A stretch of 61,249 bases of DNA from Nitriliruptor sp040882055 (GCA_040882055.1 JBBECA010000089.1:1-61249); one strand, 5' to 3'; positions 43,592 to 53,145 are shown, counted from the stretch's first letter. Made by a program: numbers and translations. Notes: a model not told the origin generated them from the sequence alone.

Positions 43592-44701
43592 ATGTCCCAC
43601 CCGACCGTTGCGCACGTGGTCGGTGCGCGCCCGAACTTCATGAAGGCCGCTCCGGTCGTCGACGCGCTGGCCGACGCCGGCGTCCCCCAGCTGCTGATCC
43701 ACACCGGGCAGCACTACGACGAGAAGATGTCCGACATCTTCTTCCGCGACCTCGGGATCCCCGAGCCGGACGTCAACCTCGGGGTCGGCTCGGGTTCGCA
43801 CGCGACGCAGACCGCCGCGCTGATGACCGGCATCGAAGCGACCGTCGAGGAGCACCAGCCAGCCGCCGTGATCGTCTACGGCGACATCAACTCGACCGTC
43901 GCCGCCGCGATGGTGTGCGCCAAGCTGGGTGTGCCCGTGGTGCACGTCGAGGCGGGTCTGCGCTCGTTCGACAACACGATGCCCGAGGAGATCAACCGGC
44001 GCGTCACCGACGTCCTGAGCGACCTGCTCCTGGTCACCTCGCCCGAGGGGTACGCCCACCTCGGCAAGGAGGGCGCCGACGTCGAGCGCATCCGGTTCGT
44101 CGGCAACCCGATGATCGACACCCTGCTACGCAACCGGGACCGGTTCGATCCCGCCCCGGTCCGCCAGGCCAACGGCCTGCCCGACCGGATCGCCGTGTCG
44201 ACCCTCCACCGGCCGGGCAACGTCGACGACCCGGTGGTGGCCCAGCGGATCGTCGACGCGCTCAAGCAGGTCGCCAAGAGCATCGACGTCGTCATCCCCC
44301 TGCACCCGCGCGGACGGCAGCGGCTCGCCGACCTCGGCCTCGTCACCGGCGACGGCATCCACGTCATCGACCCGCTCGGCTACGTGGAGTTCCTGTCGCT
44401 GGTCTCCGGCTCCGGTCTCGTCATCACCGACTCGGGCGGCATCCAGGAGGAGACCACGATCCTCGACGTGCCCTGCCTGACGGTCCGCCCCAACACCGAA
44501 CGGCCGATCACGATCACCCACGGCACCAACCAGCTCGTCACCCCGGACGAGCTCGTCGGCGCCGCCGAAGCCGTGCTGTCGGGTGAGACCGCCTTCCCGC
44601 AGGATCGTCCGCCGCTGTGGGACGGCCGAGCCGGGCAACGGTGCGCGGCCGCGATCATCGAGATGCTCGAGCGCGTGGAGGCAGGAACGTGGCCGCGGTG
44701 A
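43592..44701 (+). CDS. wecB: UDP-N-acetylglucosamine 2-epimerase (non-hydrolysing)
   Basis: A 369-residue GT-B-fold enzyme interconverting UDP-GlcNAc and UDP-ManNAc. Family segments are all present: VGARPNFMKAAPVVDAL, HTGQHYDEKMSDIFF, VVHVEAGLRSFDNTMPEEIN, RFVGNPMIDTL, STLHRPGNVDDP, ITDSGGIQEETTILDVPCLT and RPNTERPITITHGTNQL. It supplies ManNAc units for a capsule or wall polymer. It begins a plus-strand run followed directly by the Wzm/Wzt-type exporter and two glycosyltransferases, so product and export are probably linked. Confidence 0.95.
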   Translation: MSHPTVAHVVGARPNFMKAAPVVDALADAGVPQLLIHTGQHYDEKMSDIFFRDLGIPEPDVNLGVGSGSHATQTAALMTGIEATVEEHQPAAVIVYGDINSTVAAAMVCAKLGVPVVHVEAGLRSFDNTMPEEINRRVTDVLSDLLLVTSPEGYAHLGKEGADVERIRFVGNPMIDTLLRNRDRFDPAPVRQANGLPDRIAVSTLHRPGNVDDPVVAQRIVDALKQVAKSIDVVIPLHPRGRQRLADLGLVTGDGIHVIDPLGYVEFLSLVSGSGLVITDSGGIQEETTILDVPCLTVRPNTERPITITHGTNQLVTPDELVGAAEAVLSGETAFPQDRPPLWDGRAGQRCAAAIIEMLERVEAGTWPR

Positions 44702-45558
44702 GCGCCCCGCCGAGGGGGCTGGTCCCCCTCGGCGGCCGTCCCCGCCTGCGCGACTACCTGCGCATGACCTGGGCGCGCCGCGAGTTCGCCTACAACCTCG
44801 CCAACGGCCAGTTCCGTGCCCAGCACATGGACACGTTGCTCGGCAACGTGTGGCAGCTGATCAACCCCGTCCTGCTGATCGCCATCTACTACCTGATCTT
44901 CGGGGTGCTGCTCGCCGGCGTCCGTGGCGGGCTCGGCCCGGACAACTACATCGGGTTCCTGTCGGTCGGCGTGTTCATCTACAGCTTCCAGCAGCGGGCC
45001 ATCTCCGCCGGCGCCTCGTCGATCATCGGCAACCTCGGGCTGATCCGGTCGCTGCAGTTCCCGCGGGCGGTGCTGCCCGCCAGCATCGTCATCAAGGAGG
45101 TGCTCGGCTTCGGGTCCTCGTTGGTGGTCATGGTGCTGGTGATGGTCCTGACCGGCGAGGGCCTGCACGCGCAGATGCTGTGGTTCCCGCTGGCGTTCGT
45201 GGCGATCACCGCGTTCGCGCAGGGTGGCGCGTTGATCACAGCGCGGCTCACCGAGGCGGTCCGGGACACCCGGAACCTGCTGCCCTTCGTCTTCCGGCTG
45301 CTGTTCTACCTCTCCGGGGTGCTCTACGACCCGCACCGGTTCCTCGAGGGTCGCCCGCGGCTCATGGAGCTCGACTGGCTGCTGGTGCTGAACCCCTTCT
45401 ACGTCTACGTCTCGCTCGCACGTGAGTCGATGATGTCGACCTTCGAGCCCGAGGACATCGGGCTGATCTGGGTGGCCGCCATCGCCTGGGCCGTCGTCGC
45501 GCTGGCGTTCGGGCTGTGGTACTTCCTCGGCGCCGAGAAACGGTACGGCCGTGGTTGA
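44689..45558 (+). CDS. wzm: Polysaccharide ABC exporter permease (Wzm/TagG-like)
   Basis: A 289-residue ABC-2 permease with six predicted transmembrane helices. It opens RDYLRMTWARREFAYNLANG and has QMDTLLGNVW-type (HMDTLLGNVWQLINPVLLIA) and FLSVGVFIYSFQQRAI, as in O-antigen and teichoic acid exporters. FRLLFYLSGVLYDPHRF precedes the last helices. Two starts are possible. I chose GTG 44689 because GGAGG is seven bases upstream; GTG 44698 would give the four-base GTGA overlap with wecB seen at other junctions. It would export the complete lipid-linked polymer. Confidence 0.9.
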   Translation: MAAVSAPPRGLVPLGGRPRLRDYLRMTWARREFAYNLANGQFRAQHMDTLLGNVWQLINPVLLIAIYYLIFGVLLAGVRGGLGPDNYIGFLSVGVFIYSFQQRAISAGASSIIGNLGLIRSLQFPRAVLPASIVIKEVLGFGSSLVVMVLVMVLTGEGLHAQMLWFPLAFVAITAFAQGGALITARLTEAVRDTRNLLPFVFRLLFYLSGVLYDPHRFLEGRPRLMELDWLLVLNPFYVYVSLARESMMSTFEPEDIGLIWVAAIAWAVVALAFGLWYFLGAEKRYGRG

Positions 45559-46354
45559 GACGACCACGGAGCGCACCGAACCGACGACGATCGAGGTCGC
45601 CACGCCCGACCTGTTCGGCGTCGACCTCGACCAGGTCAACGTCGTGCTCGACGACGTGCACGTCGTCTACCGCGTCTTCGAGGACCGTCGTCCGGCCCTC
45701 CGCGACGCGATCCGCGGCGAACGCCGCACGGCCCGCGAGATCCACGCCGTGCGCGGCGTGTCGTTCGTCGCCAAGCGCGGCGAGTCGATCGGCATCGTCG
45801 GACGCAACGGTTCGGGGAAGTCGACGCTGCTGCAGGCGCTGGCCGGCCTGCTCCCGGTCGAGCAGGGCGAGGTGTACGCCCGCTCGCAACCGACGCTGCT
45901 CGGCGTCGGTTCGGCGCTGCAGAACAACGTCTCAGGTCGCCGCAACATCGTGCTCGGCTGCCTCGCCCTCGGGATGCCCGCCGACGAGGTCGACGAGAAC
46001 GTCGACCGGATCGTCGAGTTCGCCGAGCTCGAGGAGTTCATCGACCTCCCGATGTCGGCCTACTCCTCGGGGATGCGCGCGCGGCTGCTGTTCGCCATCG
46101 CGACGGCCGTGGTCCCCGACATCCTCGTGATCGACGAGGCGCTGGCCGTCGGCGACGAATCGTTCCGACTGAAGTCCAAGGAGCGGCTCGCGCAGCTGCG
46201 CGAGCAGGCTGGCACGGTGTTCCTCGTCAGCCACGCGCTCGACACGATCGCCGAGTCGTGTAGCCGGGTCATCTGGCTCGAACGGGGCCGCATCATCGCC
46301 GACGGTGACCCCGACGAGACCGTTGACCGCTACCGGAACTCCCAGCAGGCCTGA
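45551..46354 (+). CDS. wzt: Polysaccharide ABC exporter ATPase (Wzt/TagH-like)
   Basis: A 267-residue ATPase overlapping the permease gene by eight bases. Walker A is GIVGRNGSGKSTLLQAL. The GVGSALQNNVSGRRNIVLG segment is typical of Wzt/TagH proteins, the signature region is SAYSSGMRARLLFAIAT and Walker B is ILVIDEALAVGD. It stops after the nucleotide-binding domain, with no C-terminal carbohydrate-binding domain, so export would not depend on the terminal-sugar recognition found in the O9a-type Wzt. A ~65-residue N-terminal part includes a DUF-like lead before the P-loop. Confidence 0.92.
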   Translation: MVETTTERTEPTTIEVATPDLFGVDLDQVNVVLDDVHVVYRVFEDRRPALRDAIRGERRTAREIHAVRGVSFVAKRGESIGIVGRNGSGKSTLLQALAGLLPVEQGEVYARSQPTLLGVGSALQNNVSGRRNIVLGCLALGMPADEVDENVDRIVEFAELEEFIDLPMSAYSSGMRARLLFAIATAVVPDILVIDEALAVGDESFRLKSKERLAQLREQAGTVFLVSHALDTIAESCSRVIWLERGRIIADGDPDETVDRYRNSQQA

Positions 46355-46356
46355 CC

Positions 46357-48396
46357 ATGCCGCCCGACGAGGATCTCCCCGTGGCCGACCCCGATGCCAC
46401 CGCCCGCGAGCTCGCCGAACTGCGACGCCAGCTCGCCGATGCCGAGCTCGAACGCGAACGGCTCAAGCGGCAGGCCGACCAGCTGCCGGCCGTCGTGGTC
46501 GAGCGCGACCGCCTCGTCGCCAAGGTGGAACGGCTCGAGGGGGCGCTGATCGGGGAACGCGAGCGCAACAGCCGCCTCCGTTTCCAGCGCGACCGCTACC
46601 GCCACCAGTTCGCCTCGCTCAAAGCCCGCCGGTGGTGGCGCATCGGTGCGGCGCTCGCCGAGATCAGGCGTGACCCCCGCAGGATCCTGCTGCTCCCGGT
46701 GATCCTCCTGCGGGTCCTGACCCGGTCCATCCCGCCTGAGGTCCCGGCACCGGTCCCACCAGGTGAGGCCAAGGGCGAGTCCGCCGACGTCTCCTCGGCC
46801 CAGCTCCAGTCCCCGACCGAGACGCGGCCGACCGCCCACCTCGAGGCCCGCTACCTCGCGCCCCGCAAGGTCCGCGCGGTCGAGGACCTACGCGTCGCGG
46901 CCGTGGTCGACACCTTCACGGAGCAGTCGCTCGCCCCCGACTGCGAGCTGCTCACCTTCCGGCCCGACAACTGGCGGGCGACGCTCGAGGCTGACCACCC
47001 CCACCTGCTCTTCGTCGAGTCGGCGTGGAAGGGCAACGGCGGCAGCTGGGAGTTCCAGGTCGGCAGCTACGCCTACCCGCAGTCGGTGGGCCTGCCACAG
47101 CTCACCGAGCTGATCGCGTGGTGCAACGACCACGACGTCCCGACGGTCTTCTGGAACAAGGAGGACCCGGTCCACTTCGACAAGTTCAAGGAGGCCGCCC
47201 GCCTCTTCGACGTGGTGCTGACCACGGACGCCGACCGGATCCCCCACTACCAGGCCCTCGACGGTCTCCGCGCCGAGCTGGTGGCTGCACTGCCGTTCGC
47301 CGCACAGCCCGTGCTGCACCACCCGACCCACGAGCTCGCCGCCCGCGATCCGCGCCCGGTCTTCGGTGGCACCTACTACAAGAACCGTCACCCCGAGCGT
47401 CAGGAGCAGATGGAGCGGCTGCTCGACGCCGCGCGCCCGTTCGACCTCGTCATCTTCGACCGCACGCACGGCACCGACAACGACTCGGTCGGCTTCCCTG
47501 CCCGGTTCCGCGAGCACATCCAGGGCGGTGTGCCGTACGAGGAGATGGTCCGCATCTACCGCGCCCACCGGCTGTTCCTCAACACCAACTCGGTGATCGC
47601 CTCACCCACGATGTTCTCGCGACGGGTCTTCGAGCTGTTGGCCTGCGGCACGCCGGTGGTCTCGACCCCGAGCCTCGGCGTGGACCAGATGTTCGGCGAC
47701 ATCGTCCCGGTCGTCGAGACCGCCGAGTCGGCCGAGGCGGCGATCCGCGAGCTCCTCACCGACGACGACGCCTGGCACCGCCGTTCGCTCGCGGGCCTGC
47801 GCGCGGTGCTCGGCGAACACACCTACCAGCACCGTCTCGCGCGCATCGCCGCGCTCGCCGGGTACCCCGACGTCACCCCGTACGCCGGCCGGCGGTCGAC
47901 GGTGCTGTTGCTCGATGACGAACGCGACCTCGCCCGCGGGCTGTGCACCGAGCTGGCCGCGCAGGGCAGCGAGCTCCCGGTCGCCGTCGGGACCGCCGAT
48001 CCCGCCCGCTTCAGCGACCTCCCGGTCGCGACGGTCCGCCAGGACACCACCGTCGACGAGCCCGCCCGGTGGCGTCAGCTCGCCGACCGGGTCGACACCC
48101 CGTTCGTGCTGCTAGCCGACCCCCTGTCCACACCTGAGGCGCTGACCGACCTCGCGCAGGGGTTGCTGCTGACCGACGCTGACGCGGTCGGGTTCCGTGC
48201 CGGTGGGCCGGCCTGGCGCCACGTCGAGGCGGTCGGTCACCGACCCATCGCGGTGTTGCGCACCCACGTGGTCGAGCAGGGCTGGGACACCGCTGACGGA
48301 GCGGCACCGGCCCTGCGCGAGCAGCTGACCGCCGCGGGGATCGTGCCCTACAGCCTCGGCGAACCCGGTGCGCGCGTTCCCGCCCGCTCCGCTTGA
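46357..48396 (+). CDS. CgeB-like glycosyltransferase with N-terminal coiled coil
   Basis: A 679-residue protein. Residues ~12-85 are strongly heptad-like (ARELAELRRQLADAELERER and onward) and predict a coiled coil; a hydrophobic segment follows (ILLLPVILLRVL). The central domain resembles CgeB/Glyco_trans_1_2 proteins, with VPTVFWNKEDPVHFDKFKEA, DVVLTTDADRI, PVFGGTYYKNRHPERQEQ, YRAHRLFLNTNSV and RVFELLACGTPVVSTPSLG. The last ~150 residues resemble part of a second Rossmann domain. It starts two bases after the ATPase stop, so it probably belongs to the export operon. Confidence 0.82.
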   Translation: MPPDEDLPVADPDATARELAELRRQLADAELERERLKRQADQLPAVVVERDRLVAKVERLEGALIGERERNSRLRFQRDRYRHQFASLKARRWWRIGAALAEIRRDPRRILLLPVILLRVLTRSIPPEVPAPVPPGEAKGESADVSSAQLQSPTETRPTAHLEARYLAPRKVRAVEDLRVAAVVDTFTEQSLAPDCELLTFRPDNWRATLEADHPHLLFVESAWKGNGGSWEFQVGSYAYPQSVGLPQLTELIAWCNDHDVPTVFWNKEDPVHFDKFKEAARLFDVVLTTDADRIPHYQALDGLRAELVAALPFAAQPVLHHPTHELAARDPRPVFGGTYYKNRHPERQEQMERLLDAARPFDLVIFDRTHGTDNDSVGFPARFREHIQGGVPYEEMVRIYRAHRLFLNTNSVIASPTMFSRRVFELLACGTPVVSTPSLGVDQMFGDIVPVVETAESAEAAIRELLTDDDAWHRRSLAGLRAVLGEHTYQHRLARIAALAGYPDVTPYAGRRSTVLLLDDERDLARGLCTELAAQGSELPVAVGTADPARFSDLPVATVRQDTTVDEPARWRQLADRVDTPFVLLADPLSTPEALTDLAQGLLLTDADAVGFRAGGPAWRHVEAVGHRPIAVLRTHVVEQGWDTADGAAPALREQLTAAGIVPYSLGEPGARVPARSA

Positions 48397-48404
48397 GGCG
48401 CGGG

Positions 48405-50525
48405 ATGCGGATCGCGCTGTACGGGGACGTCAACCTCAACCTCATCGACGGGTCGGCCATCTGGCTGGCGGCGCTCGCCGAGACGTTGGCCCTCGATCCG
48501 AGGTGTCACGTCTCGGTCGTGCTGAAGTCCCCGATCGCGCGTGACCTCGTCGTCCGGCCGCTGCTCGACCGCGACAACGTCACGTTGGTGACACACCCCG
48601 ACGCCCCGCCACGGCTCACCCCGGCCCAGGCGCTCGACCACATCGAGCAACTCGACGCGCGCGACCGCTTCGACGTGGTGCTGCTCCGCGGCTACGAGCT
48701 GTGCAAGGACGCGGCGGGCCGGGCGTCGCTCGCTGGTCGGCTGTGGACCTACCTCACCGACATCCCCCAGGAACCCCGGCTGGCCACGGTCGAGGACCGC
48801 GCGGAGCTGTCACGCATCGCGGCGGCCTCGCAGCGGGTGCTGTGCCAGACCGACGAGATGCGCGCCTACCTCGAGGGGCTCGTCCCCGCCACCACGGGGC
48901 GCACCACGCTGCTCACCCCGATGGTCCCCGAGTCCTTCCTCCGACCGCCGGATGCGCTGTCGTCGGCACCGAAGCTGTTCTACGCCGGCAAGTTCGCTCC
49001 GGCCTGGGGGTTCCTCGAGACCGTCGCCGCGTTCGAGCAGCTGCGCGGGGGCCACCCGGGCCTCGAACTGCACGTGGCCGGCGACAAGGTCCACGACCCA
49101 CCCGACGATCCCGCCTACAAGCCCGCGGTCGAGGCCGCGCTGGCACGCACCGACGGGCTCGTGTGGCACGGCGCGGTCAGCCGTGAACGTGTCGCCGAGC
49201 TGCTGGCCGGCTGCGACGTGGCCCTCTCCGCCCGCCACCCCTCGATGGACGCCTCGCTCGAGCTGTCCACCAAGGTGCTCGAGTACGGCGCGGCGAACGT
49301 CCCCGCCGTGATCAACCGCAACCCGCTGCACGAGCGGCTGTTCGGCGCCGACTACCCGCTGTTCATCGACCACCTCGACGACCTCGCGACGGTGCTCGAC
49401 CGCACGCTGTCGGACACCGAGGCGTGGACGGTCGCCCGCGACACCGCCCACCGCGTGGCACGCGCGTTCACCTTCGCCGAGGTCCGCGCCCGGCTCGCGC
49501 CCGCGCTCACCGCAGCGCGACCGCAGGGCGAGGAGCCGCTGCTCCGGAGCCGCGTCGTGATCGCCGGACACGACCTGAAGTTCACCGGACCTCTCACCGA
49601 CGTGCTGCGTCGTGCCGGCGCCGAGGTCCGCCTCGACCGCTGGACGGGTCACGATGGTCACGACAGCGCCGCGAGCCACGAGCACCTCGAGTGGGCCGAA
49701 GCGGTCTGGTCGGAGTGGTGCCTCGGGAACGCCGTCTGGTACGCCGACCGGCTTCGACCCGACCAACGGATGGTGGTCCGCCTGCACCGTCAGGAGCTCG
49801 GCACCGACTTCCCCGGCCGTGTCGACCACGACGCCGTCCACAAGCTGGTGTGCGTCGCGCCCTTCGTCGCCACGGCGGCACGTGACCGCTTCGACTGGCG
49901 AGCCGACCGCGTCGAGGTGCTGCCCAACACCATCGACACCATCCCGTTCGACCGCCCGAAGCTGCCCGGTGCGGAGCGGACCCTCGGCATCGTTGGCGTG
50001 CTGCCGTCGCTCAAACGGCTGGATCGAGCGCTCGATCTGCTCGAGCTGCTGCTCGACGACGATCCACGGTGGAACCTGCGGGTCGCCGGATCGTTGCCGT
50101 GGGACGAGCCGTGGGTGTGGGCCCGGCTGGTCGAACGCGAGCACTACCGCGACCAGTTCGACCGCATCCGGGGATCAGGACGCCTGTCGCGCGCCGTCCG
50201 TTTCGACGGTCGGGTCGGCAACATCCCTGGCTGGTTCGCCGCGGTCGGCAACGTCCTGAGCGTCTCCGACCTCGAGTCGTTCCACCTCGCTCTGGCCGAG
50301 GGCATGGCCTCCCGCGCCGTGCCGGTGATCATCGAGCGCGAGGGGGTACGCGAGCTCTTCCCCGGCGCACCGGTGCACGCCGACGTCACCGCGGCCGCAG
50401 CGTTCCTGACGGACCTGTCCCCCGGCGAGCGCACCGAGCTCGCCGAGAGCTCTCGCGATCTGGTGATCGAGCACTACGACCTCAGCGTGGTCGGTCGGCA
50501 CTGGGTGGACCTGCTGCTCCACTGA
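48405..50525 (+). CDS. Tandem two-domain GT-B glycosyltransferase
   Basis: A 706-residue protein that appears to hold two GT-B glycosyltransferases. The first (about 1-375) begins MRIALYGDVNLNLIDGSAIW and has KLFYAGKFAPAWGFLETV and STKVLEYGAANVPAVINRN. The second (about 380-706) begins RVVIAGHDLKFTGPLTDVLR, with VEVLPNTIDTIPFDRP and VLSVSDLESFHLALAEGMAS. Two linked transferases are known in capsule polymerases that add alternating sugars; whether that applies here is inferred. I chose ATG 48405 with GAGG six bases upstream; a TTG four codons earlier overlaps that site. Confidence 0.82.
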   Translation: MRIALYGDVNLNLIDGSAIWLAALAETLALDPRCHVSVVLKSPIARDLVVRPLLDRDNVTLVTHPDAPPRLTPAQALDHIEQLDARDRFDVVLLRGYELCKDAAGRASLAGRLWTYLTDIPQEPRLATVEDRAELSRIAAASQRVLCQTDEMRAYLEGLVPATTGRTTLLTPMVPESFLRPPDALSSAPKLFYAGKFAPAWGFLETVAAFEQLRGGHPGLELHVAGDKVHDPPDDPAYKPAVEAALARTDGLVWHGAVSRERVAELLAGCDVALSARHPSMDASLELSTKVLEYGAANVPAVINRNPLHERLFGADYPLFIDHLDDLATVLDRTLSDTEAWTVARDTAHRVARAFTFAEVRARLAPALTAARPQGEEPLLRSRVVIAGHDLKFTGPLTDVLRRAGAEVRLDRWTGHDGHDSAASHEHLEWAEAVWSEWCLGNAVWYADRLRPDQRMVVRLHRQELGTDFPGRVDHDAVHKLVCVAPFVATAARDRFDWRADRVEVLPNTIDTIPFDRPKLPGAERTLGIVGVLPSLKRLDRALDLLELLLDDDPRWNLRVAGSLPWDEPWVWARLVEREHYRDQFDRIRGSGRLSRAVRFDGRVGNIPGWFAAVGNVLSVSDLESFHLALAEGMASRAVPVIIEREGVRELFPGAPVHADVTAAAAFLTDLSPGERTELAESSRDLVIEHYDLSVVGRHWVDLLLH

Positions 50526-50534
50526 GTCGACGGG

Positions 50535-50573
50535 CCCCGCGCCGGACGGGTGGGTCGCGGTCCGGCCGCGGGG
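50535..50573 (+). terminator. Hairpin after the glycosyltransferase operon
   Basis: CCCCGCGCCGGAC at 50535-50547 pairs, with a small internal mismatch, with GTCCGGCCGCGGGG at 50560-50573 around a 12-base loop. It starts nine bases after the stop of the two-domain transferase gene and precedes the heparinase gene. There is no T-tract. Confidence 0.5.
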
Positions 50574-50694
50574 GGCGCGGTCCGGTCGCGGTTCGCGCGT
50601 GCCGCGATCGGCCGGTCGGTAACCTCCGCGCGCTGCGGGCGCAGCGCCCGTGGAACCGTTCCGGGGCCCTGCTCGGGCGACGAAGGGAGCCTCG

Positions 50695-53145
50695 GTGCCA
50701 CAGATGCGCGCACGCCTCCCGGCCGCGGTCGTGGCACTGACGCTGTCGATCCCGATCGTCGCGGCCCCGTCGTCGCTCTCGGCGCCGCGCGCTGCCGCCG
50801 CCCAGACCGCCACGCAGACCGTCTCGGAGACCTCCGACGACGGCTCCTCGGTGCAGGATCTCGAGATCGCCTGCGCGGACGCGCCTCGCGGCGCCTTCCC
50901 GGACGTCGCTGCCGACGCGACCCACGCCGAGGGGATCGGCTGCATCGCGTGGTGGCAGGTGACCGGCGGCTTCGCCGACGGCTCCTACGGGCCGGCCCGC
51001 AACGTCACCCGCGGCCAGATGGCGACCTTCATCACCGCCGCCATACTCGGCACCGGAACGCCGCTCCCCGCCCCCGGCTCGCAGCTCAGCGACGCGTCCG
51101 GTACCCACGGCCGGCCGGCGGAGCGACTGGCCGCCGCCGGCATCGTCAGCGGGTACTCCGACGGCACCTACCGCCCGGGCGCACCCGTCACCCGGGGCCA
51201 GATGGCGGCGTTCCTGGTCCGCGCTCTCGAACACGTCACCGGCACCGCACCCGAGGCCGGCGAGACCACGTTCCCCGACGCCGAGGGGACCGAACACGAG
51301 GACGCCATCCACCGCGCCGCAGGCGCGGGGCTGACCGGCGGCGACACCTCCGGCATGTACCGCCCCGGTGACGAGGTGACTCGGGCACAGATGGGCTCCT
51401 TCCTCGCGCGGACGCTCGCCGCCGCCGTGGATGCCGGCACCCCGGTTCGGGCCGCCGCCGCAGCGGTCGACCGCGAGGGGCTCGACGCCTCCGTGTGCTC
51501 GAAGGGTTCCGCCGACGTCCGGTACGCGGACGCGATGCTGTACGAGAACAGCTACCGCTGGAGCCCCCACCCGGCGGTCACCCTGCCGCGCGACCTCACC
51601 TGGCGCGAGGATCCGCTGAACGACGCGAACTGGCGCTTCCAGTTCCACACGCTGCGGTTCCTGTGGCACTTCGTCGCCGCGACCGAGAGCACCGGCGACC
51701 AGCGCTACCTCGATCGCGCGATGGTCATCGCCCGCGACTGGGTCGCCAGCAACCCACCATCCGCGCCAGCGTCCCCGACCGCATGGGACGACCACGCCGC
51801 CGCGTGGCGGACCTCGGTGCTGACCTGTCTGCGGCTGCGTTCGGCCTCCCCGCCGGCGTGGTTGACCGACGCGCTCGACGTCCACCGCCGCATGCTGGCG
51901 GACCCGGGCTTCTACGTGGCCCACAAGGGCAACCACGCGCTCAACCAGGACATCGGCCTGCTGTCGGCCGCGTGCAGCGAGGAGGACTGGGACCGGCGCG
52001 ACCTGGCCATCGAACGCAGCGCCCGGTTGGTGGCCAGCAGCGTCGACGACCAGGCGGTCACCGACGAACAGGCCGTCGAGTACCAGGGGTACAACTACCG
52101 GCGCTACAGCGACGCGGCCGACCTCATCGGAACCTGTGGGGTGGCGCGGCCGTCCGTGTTCGGACGGGTCGAAGGGATGCCCGAGGTGCTCGCGCACCTG
52201 ACGCTGCCCGACGGGACCTACGAGACCCTCGGCGACACCGACCGCCGGCTCATCAGCGGGTTCGATCACCCGAACGTGCAGTGGCTGCGGAGCGGCGGGA
52301 CCGCTGGTACGCCACCGGACCGCACCTTCGTGACCTACGACGCCGGGTTCGCCGTCGCCCGGAGCGGCTGGGGCACGCAGCGGCCCTTGGAAGACGAGGC
52401 GATGATCACGGGCCGGTTCGGGCCGCGACCGACCCTGCACGGCCACGACGACCACGGGTCCATCACGCTGTACGCCGACGGCCGTCGCATGCTGACCGAC
52501 CCCGGCAAGTACGCGTACGCCAACGACGCCGAGCGGGCCTACGTCCTGTCGAGCCGCGCCCACAACGTGGTCACCGTCGGCGACCTCACCTGCCACATCC
52601 CCGACGAGCCGTCGCAGATCGCGCGGGCCGGCAGCGACGAGGTCTCGGACCGCTTCACCCTGCACGTGCGCACCTGCCAAGGCACGTCGTGGCTGCGCAC
52701 CGTGGTGTTCGTCCGTGACCTCGGCCAGGTCGTGGTGCTCGACGACGTCACCGCCCCCGCCGGGACCCCGATCGCGCAGCGCTGGCAGCTCGAGGTCGGC
52801 GCCGAGGTCGCCGGTACCGCGGACCGGATCCGTGCGAACTGGAGCGACGGGACCTCGCTGTTGATCGAGCAGCTCGCCCCGACCTCCGACGTCTCGTCGG
52901 TCTCCGGCAGCCGGTCGCCGATGCGCGGGTGGGTGTCCGAGGCCTACAACGAGCTGACGCCCGCCCCGAACCTCGCGTTCACCGCACCCGCCGACGGCAC
53001 GGGGACCCGCTTCGTGACCGTGCTGCGCCCGGGCAGCACCGGAGCCAGCCCCGCCAGCGAGGCCACGGTGTCCACGTCCGGCATCACCGTCACGATCCCG
53101 ACCGAGGACGGCGGCGAGACCACGGTGGTCATCCCCCACCACTGA
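50695..53145 (+). CDS. Secreted heparinase II/III-like protein with N-terminal SLH repeats
   Basis: An 816-residue exported protein with a signal peptide at ~1-36. Three SLH repeats (about 60-245) carry TRGQMA, TRGQMA and TRAQMG. An (alpha/alpha)-barrel region (~265-500) with FVAHKGNHALNQDIGLLSAA and EQAVEYQGYNYRRYSDA is followed by the heparinase II/III beta-sandwich with LHGHDDHGSITLYADGR near residue 582 and DPGKYAYANDAERAY. Such lyases cleave uronic-acid polysaccharides. It follows the capsule-type operon, so a role in remodelling the cell's own polymer is plausible. GGGAG precedes the GTG. Confidence 0.9.
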   Translation: MPQMRARLPAAVVALTLSIPIVAAPSSLSAPRAAAAQTATQTVSETSDDGSSVQDLEIACADAPRGAFPDVAADATHAEGIGCIAWWQVTGGFADGSYGPARNVTRGQMATFITAAILGTGTPLPAPGSQLSDASGTHGRPAERLAAAGIVSGYSDGTYRPGAPVTRGQMAAFLVRALEHVTGTAPEAGETTFPDAEGTEHEDAIHRAAGAGLTGGDTSGMYRPGDEVTRAQMGSFLARTLAAAVDAGTPVRAAAAAVDREGLDASVCSKGSADVRYADAMLYENSYRWSPHPAVTLPRDLTWREDPLNDANWRFQFHTLRFLWHFVAATESTGDQRYLDRAMVIARDWVASNPPSAPASPTAWDDHAAAWRTSVLTCLRLRSASPPAWLTDALDVHRRMLADPGFYVAHKGNHALNQDIGLLSAACSEEDWDRRDLAIERSARLVASSVDDQAVTDEQAVEYQGYNYRRYSDAADLIGTCGVARPSVFGRVEGMPEVLAHLTLPDGTYETLGDTDRRLISGFDHPNVQWLRSGGTAGTPPDRTFVTYDAGFAVARSGWGTQRPLEDEAMITGRFGPRPTLHGHDDHGSITLYADGRRMLTDPGKYAYANDAERAYVLSSRAHNVVTVGDLTCHIPDEPSQIARAGSDEVSDRFTLHVRTCQGTSWLRTVVFVRDLGQVVVLDDVTAPAGTPIAQRWQLEVGAEVAGTADRIRANWSDGTSLLIEQLAPTSDVSSVSGSRSPMRGWVSEAYNELTPAPNLAFTAPADGTGTRFVTVLRPGSTGASPASEATVSTSGITVTIPTEDGGETTVVIPHH

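Noticed and set aside
41560..53145. Exosortase-type surface polysaccharide system (asparagine-synthetase-like plus heparinase genes)
   Set aside because: This gene pairing recalls exosortase loci, but no exosortase, PEP-CTERM sorting signal or PrsK/PrsR-type genes were found. SLH anchoring explains surface retention.
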